Origin: Kitasatospora gansuensis
GTDB taxonomy: Bacteria > Actinomycetota > Actinomycetes > Streptomycetales > Streptomycetaceae
Assembly (NCBI RefSeq): GCF_014203705.1
Contig: NZ_JACHJR010000001.1
Coordinates: 7,688,001-7,752,000 of the forward strand
DNA: 64,000 nucleotides
Reading direction: 5' to 3'
In this document: piece after piece, positions 1 through 8,034 of the stretch
How the letters are laid out: every line of letters starts with the position of its first letter
How positions within the stretch are numbered: position 1 is the first letter of the stretch
Position numbers and translations under genes: made by a program
The notes under the pieces: generated by a model
Told to the model about the DNA's origin: nothing
Database searches by the model: none
Seen by the model: the letters and a program-made list of their open reading frames with translations, nothing else

Positions 1-438
1 ATCGGCAACCCCCAGACGCCGACGGCCCTCAGCGACCTGAACTGGACCGGTACCCCCACCATCGGTTCGGGCACCGTCCGCAAGGACAAGAGTGTCGACG
101 CGAACCCGATCCGGCTGAACGGCACCGCCTACGCCAAAGGCGTAGGTACGCACGCCACCAGCGCCATCACGTACGCGCTGAACGGTGCGTACGCGCGGTT
201 CCGTTCGGATGTGGGTGTGGACGACGAGGTCAGTGCGAACGCGACGGTGAAGTTCGAGGTCTGGGGTGACGGCGTCAAGCTGTACGAGAGCCCGGCCGCG
301 ATGACCCCGGCGAGTGCGACGCAGTCGATCGACGTCAGCGTCGCGGGCGTCAACTCGCTGGTGCTGAAGGTGACGGACGCGGGTGACGGCATCAACAGCG
401 ACCACGCCGACTGGGCCGGAGCCGAACTGACGCGGTAA
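1..438 (+). CDS. C-terminal end of an NPCBM-domain secreted protein (5' partial)
   Basis: The reading frame is open from base 1 to the TAA at 436-438, so only the last 145 residues are present. They form one NPCBM (novel putative carbohydrate-binding module) domain: a start like SDLNWTG, a central KGVGTHATSAITY stretch, then DVGVDDEV and VWGDGVKLYES, all hallmarks of the family. Such modules sit at the C-terminus of extracellular glycosidases and related secreted enzymes and bind sugars. The catalytic part lies outside the window. A strong hairpin follows directly. Confidence 0.85.
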   Translation: MGNPQTPTALSDLNWTGTPTIGSGTVRKDKSVDANPIRLNGTAYAKGVGTHATSAITYALNGAYARFRSDVGVDDEVSANATVKFEVWGDGVKLYESPAAMTPASATQSIDVSVAGVNSLVLKVTDAGDGINSDHADWAGAELTR

Positions 439-446
439 CAGTTGAT

Positions 447-480
447 CCCCGAGCCGGCGGGAGCCCCCGCCGGCTCGGGG
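447..480. terminator. Bidirectional intrinsic-type terminator hairpin
   Basis: A perfect 14-bp GC stem (CCCCGAGCCGGCGG at 447-460 pairing with 467-480) has a six-base loop. It lies between two convergent genes, the NPCBM gene and the transporter on the minus strand, and probably ends transcription from both sides. No T-run follows, which is normal in streptomycetes. Confidence 0.8.
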
Positions 481-482
481 AG

Positions 483-1505
483 TCACGGCGTCGGGTCGGC
501 GGCTTCCGACCAGGCCCGGCGCAGAAACCCGACGAGGGTGAGCAGCCAGACGGCGGTGGCGATCCACAGGAGCGGCCGGCCCAGGGTGGAGAGCTGGTGG
601 ACGCCGGTGGCGGGGCCGGCGTTCAGGCAGGCGACGGCGGTCATGCCGAGCGGGAAGACGGTGGCCCAGCGGCGGATGTCGTAGGACAGCCGAGGGCGCG
701 CGAGCTCGGCGGCCGCCAGGACCAGGTACCAGGCCAGGGCGAGGCCGAGCAGGGTGAGCGTCGCGGTACGGAGCACGGTGTGGGCGGTGCCGGTCCACAG
801 CGGGGAGGGCAGGAGCTTGGAGCCCGCCAGCGCGGAGATCGCCATCGCCCCGCCGGCGACCCACTGGTCGCCGGCGCCGCTGACGACCTGTCGCGGATCG
901 AAGTGGAACAGCGCCAGACCGTAGAGCAGCACGCCGAGGCAGAACAGCACGAGCGCGCCCCGGGCCAGCCAGCTGCCGTAGACCGGGGCGAGGACGGCGG
1001 CCAGTACCGCGAGCGCCTGGGTGGCGACGCAGACCAGGAACGCCGCCCCGGGCATCCGGCGCCGCCAGTGGCGGATCACGGTGATCAGCAGTCCCGGCCA
1101 GGCGAGCGTGGCGACCGCGAGCAGGACGGCGGCCGCCGGGTGCCGGCCGGACAGGGCCAGCCGGGTGCCGAGCACGCAGGTGGCGGCGACGCCGGTGAGG
1201 GCGGGCGGGGTGTCGGCCTCGGTGATCCACCGGTCCCGGTCACGCAGCAGCCGCCAGGTGAAGTCGGCGGCCAGGACCACCCACAGCCCGGCGGCCAGCA
1301 CGAGCAGGACCGCGGACAGCACCTGGCGGCCGGTCAGGTGCAGCCCCACGGAGACGATGCCGGTGGCCATGACCGCGGCTCCGGCGGCGGGGGTCAGGTC
1401 GGCCCATCGATGCGGGCGGTGTCTCTCCACCGGTCCATCGCACCGTGTCCGGAGGGGTACCCGCCATCGGTGTGGTCCGCACGGGTCCTCAGGGGCCGGG
1501 CGCAC
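483..1505 (-). CDS. TDT/TehA-SLAC1-like membrane transporter
   Basis: This is an integral membrane protein of up to 340 residues with about ten hydrophobic segments. The motif MATGIVSVG near residue 46 is typical of the first helix of tellurite-resistance/C4-dicarboxylate transporters (TDT family, related to TehA, Mae1 and SLAC1 channels). The family moves small organic acids or anions across the cytoplasmic membrane; the substrate here cannot be read from sequence. The longest form starts at a GTG (1505) three bases after the upstream glycosidase gene. A GTG at 1430 is an alternative, and neither has a clear ribosome binding site. Tight spacing suggests transcription with the glycosidase gene. 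Confidence 0.7.
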   Translation of the reverse strand: MRPAPEDPCGPHRWRVPLRTRCDGPVERHRPHRWADLTPAAGAAVMATGIVSVGLHLTGRQVLSAVLLVLAAGLWVVLAADFTWRLLRDRDRWITEADTPPALTGVAATCVLGTRLALSGRHPAAAVLLAVATLAWPGLLITVIRHWRRRMPGAAFLVCVATQALAVLAAVLAPVYGSWLARGALVLFCLGVLLYGLALFHFDPRQVVSGAGDQWVAGGAMAISALAGSKLLPSPLWTGTAHTVLRTATLTLLGLALAWYLVLAAAELARPRLSYDIRRWATVFPLGMTAVACLNAGPATGVHQLSTLGRPLLWIATAVWLLTLVGFLRRAWSEAADPTP

Positions 1506-1508
1506 CGG

Positions 1509-3170
1509 TCAGGCGGCGTACACCCGGAGCTCGGAGACCTGCCCGGCCGGCCAGCCCGTGTTGGCGGTGAAGACGAGCAGGACGTACCGGGTGGTCGCGG
1601 TGGCGGGCAGGGTCAGGGTGGCGGTGTTCCCGGTGGCCGGGTCGAAGGTGCAGCCCGTGGCGGCCAGCAGCTGCCCGAAGGAGGTGCCGTCGGTGCTGCC
1701 CTGGACGGCGACGGTCTGGGTCCGGGTGGCCCAGGCGGTGGCGGGCGGCAGGGTGAGGACGATCCGGCGGACGCCGGTGGCGGCGCCCAGGTCGACCTGG
1801 AGCCACTGCGGGAAGGCGTTGTTGGCGCTCTCCCAGTAGCTGTTCGGATCGCCGTCCACGGTGTTGCCGGAGCCGTACGCCTGGGTGTGGCTGCTCTCGG
1901 AGGTCGGCCGGTGCAGTGCGAGGTTGACGGGGGGTGAGCTGACTACTGGTGGGGTGGGTCGGACGGCAGTGAGGGCGAGCTGGCCCTTGAGCATCCGGCC
2001 GCCGTCGCCGGTCAGCCGCAGGTAGTAGTCGGAGGAGCAGGCGGTGCCGTCCTCGTCGAGCGCGAGGAAGCCCGAGCCGACCGGTACCCAGGTCTGGGAC
2101 TCGGCGGTCTTGGCGATCTGGTTGCCCTCGTTGTACTCGTCGAACATGGAGATGTAGACGCTCGGCACCCCGGCCCGGCCCATGTTGTAGAACTGCCGCC
2201 ACATGAAGTCGCCGTGGGCGCGCTGCCGACCGGAGACCCCGCCGGGCAGCACGCACGGCTGGTAGTCGATGCCGCGCGCGGCGCAGTCGGCGAGGTCGGG
2301 CACGGTCGCGACGTTGTAGAAGTTGTCGGCGTCCGCGACGCTGCCGATCCGGCCGACCAGCCACGGCGAGAGCATGTCGAACGCGTGGTAGACGCCGGTG
2401 AACCCGGGCCGGGAATCCCGGTCGCCGGTCCGCCACCAGGTCGGCACCCCGCCGATCACGTAACAGCCCTGCGCCTTGAACCAGTTCACCACGTCCAGGC
2501 AGGCGTCCGGCCCGAACGGCCGCTGCTTGTCGTTGAAGCCGAAGCCCCAGATGCACACCACCGGCTTGCCGTTCTGCCGCGCGTAGGCGGACGAGGAGGT
2601 GTGCGCCCCCATCTTGTTCGTCCAGTCGGTCTTGATGTCCGCCTGCATGGTCGTCCAGTCGGAGACGTCGTACATCAGGTAGAACTTGACGCCCTGGGAC
2701 TCCGCCGCGCTGCGCACCTTGCCCGCCATCGCGTCGCGGGTCGGCCCCTCGCCGCCGGTGGGGTTGAAGCGCTGGAGAGCGGCGGTGTCGATGCCGTACT
2801 GCTTCATCCAGCGGAAGTGCACGTCGACGGTCGACTGGTCGTAGGAGGAGAACAGCGAGGCGGGCTGCCCGTTGCCGAGGCTGTCGTAGGCGGTGCGGTA
2901 GGTGGTCGGGTAGTCGCGGACGTCGGGCCAGGCGACGACGGCGCTGTTGGCGGGGGACGGCGCCTGGCCCCAGTTCTGGGCCCAGTGCCACCAGCCGTTG
3001 ACCGGGGCACCGTCCCCGGGGCAGGCGAACCAGCCTTGGTAGCCCACAGTCACCTTGCCGACCACATCGCCGGGCGCGCTCGCCGCTACCGCGGTCTCCC
3101 CGAGCCCCGTTGCTCCGGCGATGCCCGCCGCGGCCGCGGCCTGCAGGAACGTCCGACGCGTGACACCCAT
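1509..3170 (-). CDS. Tat-exported GH99-like glycosidase with C-terminal F5/8-type (discoidin-like) sugar-binding domain
   Basis: The 553-residue protein is predicted to be exported folded. It starts with a twin-arginine signal (TRRTFLQ, then an alanine-rich core), and GGAGGAGAT stands nine bases before the ATG at 3170. Residues about 30-410 resemble the glycoside hydrolase 71/99-like group (VGYQGWFACPGDG, WWHWAQNWG, YISMFDEYNEGNQ), an (alpha/beta)8 fold acting on xylan-, arabinan- or mannan-type glycans. After a proline-rich linker, the last 140 residues form an F5/8 type C module (NLALHRPTSESS, DGDPNSYWES, WLQVDLGA). The acidic residues in MFDEYNEG are plausible catalytic or substrate contacts, by inference. 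It lies directly upstream of the TDT transporter gene. Confidence 0.8.
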   Translation of the reverse strand: MGVTRRTFLQAAAAAGIAGATGLGETAVAASAPGDVVGKVTVGYQGWFACPGDGAPVNGWWHWAQNWGQAPSPANSAVVAWPDVRDYPTTYRTAYDSLGNGQPASLFSSYDQSTVDVHFRWMKQYGIDTAALQRFNPTGGEGPTRDAMAGKVRSAAESQGVKFYLMYDVSDWTTMQADIKTDWTNKMGAHTSSSAYARQNGKPVVCIWGFGFNDKQRPFGPDACLDVVNWFKAQGCYVIGGVPTWWRTGDRDSRPGFTGVYHAFDMLSPWLVGRIGSVADADNFYNVATVPDLADCAARGIDYQPCVLPGGVSGRQRAHGDFMWRQFYNMGRAGVPSVYISMFDEYNEGNQIAKTAESQTWVPVGSGFLALDEDGTACSSDYYLRLTGDGGRMLKGQLALTAVRPTPPVVSSPPVNLALHRPTSESSHTQAYGSGNTVDGDPNSYWESANNAFPQWLQVDLGAATGVRRIVLTLPPATAWATRTQTVAVQGSTDGTSFGQLLAATGCTFDPATGNTATLTLPATATTRYVLLVFTANTGWPAGQVSELRVYAA

Positions 3171-3491
3171 CTGGATCTCCTCCGACTTGTCGTCAACTCC
3201 GTGGCCGGAAACGTTGGTTGAGCAGTGGTGGCAGCGCGGAGTCCGATGCGGAGAGCGTAATGAGATGGGCACGTAAGGGCAATAGATCGCTCGTCTGCTG
3301 CAAAAACATGCCAGCAGGGCGCAATAAGACGTCTATGGTGCCAGGATGGGCTGAACGCACGCTCGAGCTGGGAGCCCGCGCAGAGACCCGCCGACTCGTT
3401 CAGGGCGCCCCAGGCGTGTACTCAAGTGCCGTACGGGGGAAGGCCGGTAGGGTGCAACGGACGGCAGGGCACACCCGAGGGAGGAGTGGCT
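3171..3491. other. Intergenic region between divergent glycosidase and monooxygenase genes
   Basis: This 321-bp stretch separates two divergent genes and should hold both promoters. The only firm elements are the ribosome binding sites at each edge (GGAGGAGAT on the minus strand, GGAGGAGTGG on the plus strand). I found no convincing palindrome or catabolite operator, and short open frames here have no recognisable content. Confidence 0.5.
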
Positions 3492-4745
3492 ATGCGCGGA
3501 GGTCGGGTCGCGGTGGTCGGCGGCAGTATCGCGGGCTGCGCGTTCGCGTCGGCGGCGGCCCGGGCGGGGGCCGGCGAGGTGGTGGTGCTGGAGCGGACCA
3601 GTGGGCAGTTGGCGGATCGTGGGGTGGGTCTGGCGATCCATGACGACCGGGCCGCCGAGCTGGCGGGTACCGGGGTGCTCGCCCCGGGTATCGCCGCGCA
3701 CCGGCTGACCCGGCGCAAGTGGCTGGTCCAGGACGGGGATTCCCGGACCGGGCGGGTGATGTGGGATCAGCCCTTCCCGTTCCACTCCTACCACTGGGGC
3801 CTGCTCTGGCGCGGGATGCGCGCGGCCACCCCGGCCGGCGTGGACTACCGGCAGGGCGCGGCGGTGGAGAGCGTGCGCGGGTACGCCGACCGGGCCGAAG
3901 TACGGCTGGCGGACGGGTCGGTGGAGCGGTTCGACCTGGTGGTGGGTGCGGACGGCTACCGGTCGGTGGTCAGGGAGGCGGTCTGTCCCGGTGCCCGGCC
4001 GAGCTACGCCGGGTACATCTGCTGGCGCGGCAGCTACCCCGCCGACCGGCTGGCCGCGCTGGGCACCCCGGCGGACGGCGGCACCGACTGGCCGACCACC
4101 GACGCGGTCACCGTCGGTATCCCGGGCGGCAGTTGCGTGATCTACCGGATCCCCGGGCCGGACGGGCCGATGGTGAACTGGGTGTGCTACGCCGTCCCGC
4201 CGGAGACCGGCCTGCGGCTGGACGACCCGACCAGCCTCCCGCCGGGCGGGGTGACGGGTGAACTGGCCGCCCACCTGGCCTGGTTGGCGCAGCGCTGGTT
4301 CCCGCCGTACTGGGTTGGGGTGATCGGGCTGACCCCGCCGGAGCGTACCTTCGTGCAGCCGATCTACGACCTGGAGACCGAACTCACGGTGGGGGAGCGC
4401 CTGTTGCTCGCCGGGGACGCCGCCTCGGTGGTCCGGCCGCACAACACCAGCGGCGCGGCCAAGGCCCTGCAGGACGCCACCGCCTTCGAGGCGGCCTGGC
4501 GGCAGGCAGACTCCTGGGACGGTCTGCTCCGCTCCTACCAGGCGGCCCGGGGCGCCACCGGCCGGGAGCTGGTCGCCCTGGCCCGCCGCCTCGGCCTGGC
4601 CCAGGCGGAACGTACCCCCGACTGGTCGGCGATGACCGAACCGGCGATGACCGCCTGGTGGCGGCAGCAGCTGGACGGCGTGGCCGACATCGGTGGCCAG
4701 GCCCTGCCGCCGACGCGGGAGAGCGTCCCGGAGGCGCCGCGCTGA
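3492..4745 (+). CDS. FAD-dependent monooxygenase (PheA/UbiH-type)
   Basis: A 417-residue group A flavoprotein monooxygenase. The start at 3492 is set by GGAGGAGTGGCT just before the ATG. The N-terminal Rossmann motif reads VAVVGGSIAGCAFA, a GxxxAG variant of the FAD ADP-binding site. The mid-protein motif VVGADGYRSVVRE is the DG motif for FAD/NAD(P)H binding, and LLLAGDAASVVRP near residue 300 is the GD motif that holds the ribityl chain. Such enzymes hydroxylate aromatic or polyketide substrates; the substrate is unknown here because no biosynthetic cluster surrounds it. It appears to be a single-gene unit. Confidence 0.8.
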   Translation: MRGGRVAVVGGSIAGCAFASAAARAGAGEVVVLERTSGQLADRGVGLAIHDDRAAELAGTGVLAPGIAAHRLTRRKWLVQDGDSRTGRVMWDQPFPFHSYHWGLLWRGMRAATPAGVDYRQGAAVESVRGYADRAEVRLADGSVERFDLVVGADGYRSVVREAVCPGARPSYAGYICWRGSYPADRLAALGTPADGGTDWPTTDAVTVGIPGGSCVIYRIPGPDGPMVNWVCYAVPPETGLRLDDPTSLPPGGVTGELAAHLAWLAQRWFPPYWVGVIGLTPPERTFVQPIYDLETELTVGERLLLAGDAASVVRPHNTSGAAKALQDATAFEAAWRQADSWDGLLRSYQAARGATGRELVALARRLGLAQAERTPDWSAMTEPAMTAWWRQQLDGVADIGGQALPPTRESVPEAPR

Positions 4746-4773
4746 CGGTGGTGTCGGTGGCGGTTTATAGCCT
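4742..4773 (+). promoter_or_regulatory. Probable promoter of a leaderless Nudix mRNA
   Basis: CTGACG (4742-4747) resembles a -35 box, and TATAGC/TAGCCT (4766-4773) resembles a HrdB-type -10 with an 18-20 bp spacer. The predicted start of transcription falls on or next to the ATG at 4780, and no ribosome binding site precedes that ATG, which suggests a leaderless transcript. Confidence 0.4.
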
Positions 4774-4779
4774 GTCGCA

Positions 4780-5310
4780 ATGATCCGTAGCGTGTTCGAG
4801 CAGCGACCGCTGGATGCTGCCGTCGCTGACGCCGGGAGCGCGACGCTGGAGTTCGACCGGGCCGGGGCCTGGTTGCGCTCTGCGCTGGTTGGCGCTGTGG
4901 AGCCGTTGGGCGCCGAGGTGTGGGTCCTGGATGCAGCCCTGGAGCAGATCGTGCTGGTCAGGCATCCGTGGCGCGGGCTGGTCCCGCCCGGTGGCAAGGT
5001 CGAGCCCGGAGAGTGTCCGCGTGCTGGCGCGGCCCGGGAACTGGCCGAGGAGACCGGGCTGCGGCCACGGTTGTTGGAGCGGCCCGCCGCGGTGGCGGTG
5101 CGGTCGTTCGGTCCGGGTTGGTCGGAGACGCTGTCCCTCTCCTATGCCGCGATCGGCGACCCGGAGGAGCCGCTGATCGCGGAGGACGGGCAGCCTGCGG
5201 CCTGGATGCGGCTGGACCAGGGCTGGGACAGCTGCTTCCCCGAAGACGTGCTGCGCATCCGGCAGTACGTGAAGCTTCTGAGGTCGGGACCCCCGCCTGG
5301 TGCCCCCTAA
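4780..5310 (+). CDS. Nudix hydrolase
   Basis: A 176-residue protein with one complete Nudix box around residues 71-93 (GGKVEPGE, then RELAEETGL, fitting GX5EX7REUXEEXGU), whose glutamates bind the catalytic metal. The family hydrolyses nucleoside diphosphates linked to another group; the specific substrate cannot be read. VLVRHPWRG just before the box is typical of small housekeeping or streptomycete Nudix proteins. There is no ribosome binding site, so it is probably leaderless. Its 3' end meets a truncated gene on the opposite strand. Confidence 0.8.
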   Translation: MIRSVFEQRPLDAAVADAGSATLEFDRAGAWLRSALVGAVEPLGAEVWVLDAALEQIVLVRHPWRGLVPPGGKVEPGECPRAGAARELAEETGLRPRLLERPAAVAVRSFGPGWSETLSLSYAAIGDPEEPLIAEDGQPAAWMRLDQGWDSCFPEDVLRIRQYVKLLRSGPPPGAP

Positions 5311-5569
5311 ACGAGCGCCTGCGGAGGGCCACTTCGTCCTCGGCGTCGTTGCCCTCGTGCACGCAGAACCAGTGGTGCAGCGCGGCCTGGCGGAACTCGA
5401 CGAGCAGCCCGGCGTACGTGCCGTAGGCGGTCAGCCGCTCCTGGCGGAGGCGGTCGGCGCGGGTGTTGTGCTCGGTGCGGCGGGCGGAGCGCTGCTGGAA
5501 GGCGTGCGTCACCGTCGATCCAAGGAGGGTGCCGAGGACCGCGATGACGCTGGTGAGTATTGCGTTCAT
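5300..5569 (-). pseudogene. Truncated single-helix membrane protein gene, 3' end lost
   Basis: The frame opens with an ATG at 5569 and reads as a believable protein for about 88 residues: an N-terminal hydrophobic helix (MNAILTSVIAVLGTLLGS), then a basic, coiled stretch (RLRQERLTAYGTYAGL). After about base 5300 it simply runs through the antisense of the Nudix gene and loses protein-like composition. The N-terminal design matches the intact 157-aa gene at 52946-53419 (one helix, then R-rich, LxAYxEL-like segment), so I infer a gene cut by a deletion or rearrangement. Function unknown. Confidence 0.5.
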
Positions 5570-5621
5570 GGGGCACCATGCAAGCAGACCGGCCCGACCC
5601 GAGGCGCCCGCTGATCGTGGG

Positions 5622-6143
5622 TCAGGCCTGCAGGGCCGCGGTGACCGCGTCGCGGATCCCGCGGGCGGTCCGGGGTCGCTGCCCGGCGAGCAGCCGGACC
5701 GCGCGGCCGAGCCACTCGCCGTCGCCGAGGCGGTGGACCTCGCCCGAGCTGCCGGTCCGGAGTAGGAGCGCCTCGAAGAGCGCGAGCTCGGTGAAGCCGT
5801 ACGGGCGGGGGTGGCGGTCGAAGGGCGCGAGCCAGTCCTCGTACGGGTGACGCAGCGTCATGTGCAGGTAGCCGCGGCCGCGTCCCTGCCACGGGCCCCG
5901 CCAGCCGCCGAGCAGTGCCAGCATGCCGTACGAGCCCCGGGGGTAGCGGCCGCCGAGGGTGAAGCGGTTCAGGTCCATGATCCTGGCCCAGGGGGTGACC
6001 TGCTCCTCGGCGTCCGCCGTGTGCAGGCACAGGCCGTCGGTGCGGAACTCCAGCCAGACGCCGCCGGGCCGCTGGTGGTCGCCCACCAGCCAGCGGCCGT
6101 CGACCTGTACCAGCGGGCCGAGGGATGTGTGCGTGGTGCTCAT
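5622..6143 (-). CDS. Conserved unknown protein, about 173 aa
   Basis: A soluble 173-residue protein with no recognised domain. The first half is beta-rich (LVQVDGRWLVGDHQR, VWLEFRTDGLCLHTAD), consistent with a small barrel or PH-like fold. The second half has a WRGPWQGRGRGYLHMTLRHPYEDW stretch split by aromatic residues, followed by a helix-rich end. There is no signal peptide or membrane segment. The ATG at 6143 lacks a ribosome binding site; TATGAT lies about 11 bases upstream, so a leaderless or very short leader is possible. It sits alone downstream of the siderophore ATPase gene on the same strand, 53 bases away. Confidence 0.6.
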   Translation of the reverse strand: MSTTHTSLGPLVQVDGRWLVGDHQRPGGVWLEFRTDGLCLHTADAEEQVTPWARIMDLNRFTLGGRYPRGSYGMLALLGGWRGPWQGRGRGYLHMTLRHPYEDWLAPFDRHPRPYGFTELALFEALLLRTGSSGEVHRLGDGEWLGRAVRLLAGQRPRTARGIRDAVTAALQA

Positions 6144-6196
6144 GTCGTCAGTTGATCATATGAGAATGCGTCACGTGGGCGGATTCGAACGTACCG

Positions 6197-7006
6197 TCAG
6201 GCCCGGGCGCGGGCGGCCGGGATCACCAGGGGCTTGCCGGTCTCCGGGTCCTCGATCACCCGGCAGCGGAGCCGGAAGACCTGTTCGACCAGGTCGGCCG
6301 TGACGATCCGGGCCGGGTCGCCCTCGGCGAGCACCTCGCCGTCCCGCATGGCGATCAGGTGGGTGGCGTACCTGGCCGCGTGGTTGAGGTCGTGCAGGAC
6401 GGCGACCAGGGTGCGGCCCTGCTCCTCGTGCAGCCGGGCGCAGAGGTCGAGCACCTCGATCTGGTGGGCGATGTCGAGGTAGGTGGTGGGCTCGTCCAGC
6501 AGGAGCAGCGGGGTCTGCTGGGCCAGCGCCATGGCGATCCAGACCCGCTGCCGCTGGCCGCCGGAGAGTTCCTCGACCTGACGGTCCGCCAGCTCCAGGA
6601 CGCCGGTGGCGGCCATCGACTCGTCGGTGATCCGCTCGTCCTCCCGGGACCACTGCCGCAGCAGCCCCTGGTGCGGGTGGCGGCCCCGGGAGACCAGCTC
6701 GGCGACCGTGATGCCGTCGGGGGCGACCGAGCTCTGCGGCAGCAGGCCGAGGGTGCGGGCCACGGTGCGCGGTGCGACGGTCGCGATGTCCCGGCCGTCC
6801 AGCAGGACCTGACCGTCCTTGGGCCGGAGCACCCGGGCCAGCGCCCGCAGCAGGGTGGACTTGCCGCAGGCGTTCGGGCCGACGATCACGGTGAACGAGT
6901 TGTCCGGGATCGTCACCGTCAAGTCCCGGGCGACGGTGCGCTGTTCGTACGCGAGGGTCAGGCCCTGTCCAGACAGTCGGGGGTTCATGTCCGTGCTCCT
7001 CGTCAT
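6197..7006 (-). CDS. Ferric-siderophore ABC transporter, ATP-binding protein
   Basis: A 269-residue FecE/FepC-type ATPase. It carries a Walker A site GPNACGKS (Ala in place of the more usual Gly), the signature LSGGQRQR, Walker B LLLLDEPTT and a VLHDLNHA switch-histidine region. It powers uptake through the two permeases encoded just upstream. The ATG at 7006 overlaps the permease stop by four bases (ATGA). A second ATG at 6988 has a better ribosome binding site (GAGGAG seven bases ahead), so the true start may be 6988. It is the last gene of the iron-regulated operon read leftward from the iron box at 9124. Confidence 0.9.
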   Translation of the reverse strand: MTRSTDMNPRLSGQGLTLAYEQRTVARDLTVTIPDNSFTVIVGPNACGKSTLLRALARVLRPKDGQVLLDGRDIATVAPRTVARTLGLLPQSSVAPDGITVAELVSRGRHPHQGLLRQWSREDERITDESMAATGVLELADRQVEELSGGQRQRVWIAMALAQQTPLLLLDEPTTYLDIAHQIEVLDLCARLHEEQGRTLVAVLHDLNHAARYATHLIAMRDGEVLAEGDPARIVTADLVEQVFRLRCRVIEDPETGKPLVIPAARARA

Positions 7007-8034
7007 ATCCGTCCCGCCTTGCGTTCGGTGGCCAGCAGCCACACCAGGTAGCCGCCGCCGAGCACGCCGGTGACCACGCCGACCGGCAACTGCCGGTCGG
7101 GGACCAGGTGCTGGGCCAGCCAGTCGGCGCCGACCAGCAGTGCTGCGCCGACCGTCATCGAGGCCGCCAGGTTCGGCCCCGGTGCCCGGGTCAGCCGGCG
7201 GGCCAGCTGAGGGGCGGTCAGGGCGACGAAGGAGACCGGCCCGGCGGCGGCCGCCGCGAAGGAGGCGAGCAGGACGGCGGCGGCCAGCAGCACCGGCCGG
7301 ACCAGCCGCACCCGGACGCCGAGCGCGAACGCGGCCTCGTCGCCCATCTCCAGCAGGCGCAGCGAGCGCCCGAAGCCGAACAGCACCACCGGCACCAGCA
7401 CGGCCAGTGCGGCCAGCAGCGGGACGGCCTGCTCCCAGCCTCGCCCGTCCAGGCTGCCGGTCAGCCAGAGCATTGCCCGGGCGGCGTCGGTGAGTTGGGC
7501 CCGGGTGAGCAGGTAGCCGTTGAGGCCGGTGAGGATCGCGGCGATGCCGATGCCGGTCAGTACCAGCCGGCTGCCGTGCACGCCGTGCCGCCAGGCCAGC
7601 AGGTGGATCAGGACGCCGGTCAGCACCCCGCCGGCCAGCGCGCCGAGCGACAGGGCGAACGAGCCGCCGCCGAACAGCACGATCGCGGTCAGTGCCCCGG
7701 CGGCCGAGCCCTGGGTGAAGCCCAGCACGTCGGGGCTGCCGAGCGGATTGCGCACCAGCGACTGGAACACCGCGCCGGACAGCGCGAGCGCGGCGCCCAC
7801 CAGCAGGGCGGTGGCCACCCGGGGCAGCCGCAGTTCACGGACGATGAACTCCTGGGCCGGGTCGCCGTTCCCGGCCAGCGCCCGGAGTACCTCGGCCGGG
7901 GAGATCGGGAAGTCGCCGCTGCCGATCGCCAGCACCCCGACGGCCAGCGCCGCCAGCAGGCAGGCCAGGCCCACCGTCAGTGCCCGGGGCCGGAGTTGGA
8001 CGGACAGTCCGCCGGTGGTCCTGAACACCTTCAT
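7003..8034 (-). CDS. Ferric-siderophore ABC transporter permease 2 (FecCD family)
   Basis: A 343-residue polytopic membrane protein of the FecCD/BtuC family, with about nine to ten helices. Family motifs are clear: LRLPRVATALLVGAALALSGA, then FQSLVRNPLGSPDVLG (the conserved RNPLA/G-P region), and LTAPQLARRL in the cytoplasmic coupling helix that contacts the ATPase. Its ATG overlaps the upstream permease stop by four bases and its own stop overlaps the ATPase start, so the three genes are translationally coupled. With permease 1 it should form the heterodimeric channel for an Fe(III)-siderophore. Confidence 0.9.
   Translation of the reverse strand: MKVFRTTGGLSVQLRPRALTVGLACLLAALAVGVLAIGSGDFPISPAEVLRALAGNGDPAQEFIVRELRLPRVATALLVGAALALSGAVFQSLVRNPLGSPDVLGFTQGSAAGALTAIVLFGGGSFALSLGALAGGVLTGVLIHLLAWRHGVHGSRLVLTGIGIAAILTGLNGYLLTRAQLTDAARAMLWLTGSLDGRGWEQAVPLLAALAVLVPVVLFGFGRSLRLLEMGDEAAFALGVRVRLVRPVLLAAAVLLASFAAAAAGPVSFVALTAPQLARRLTRAPGPNLAASMTVGAALLVGADWLAQHLVPDRQLPVGVVTGVLGGGYLVWLLATERKAGRI

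Noticed and set aside
3492..4745. The FAD monooxygenase as part of an antibiotic cluster.
   Set aside because: No polyketide, peptide or terpene synthase gene lies nearby.
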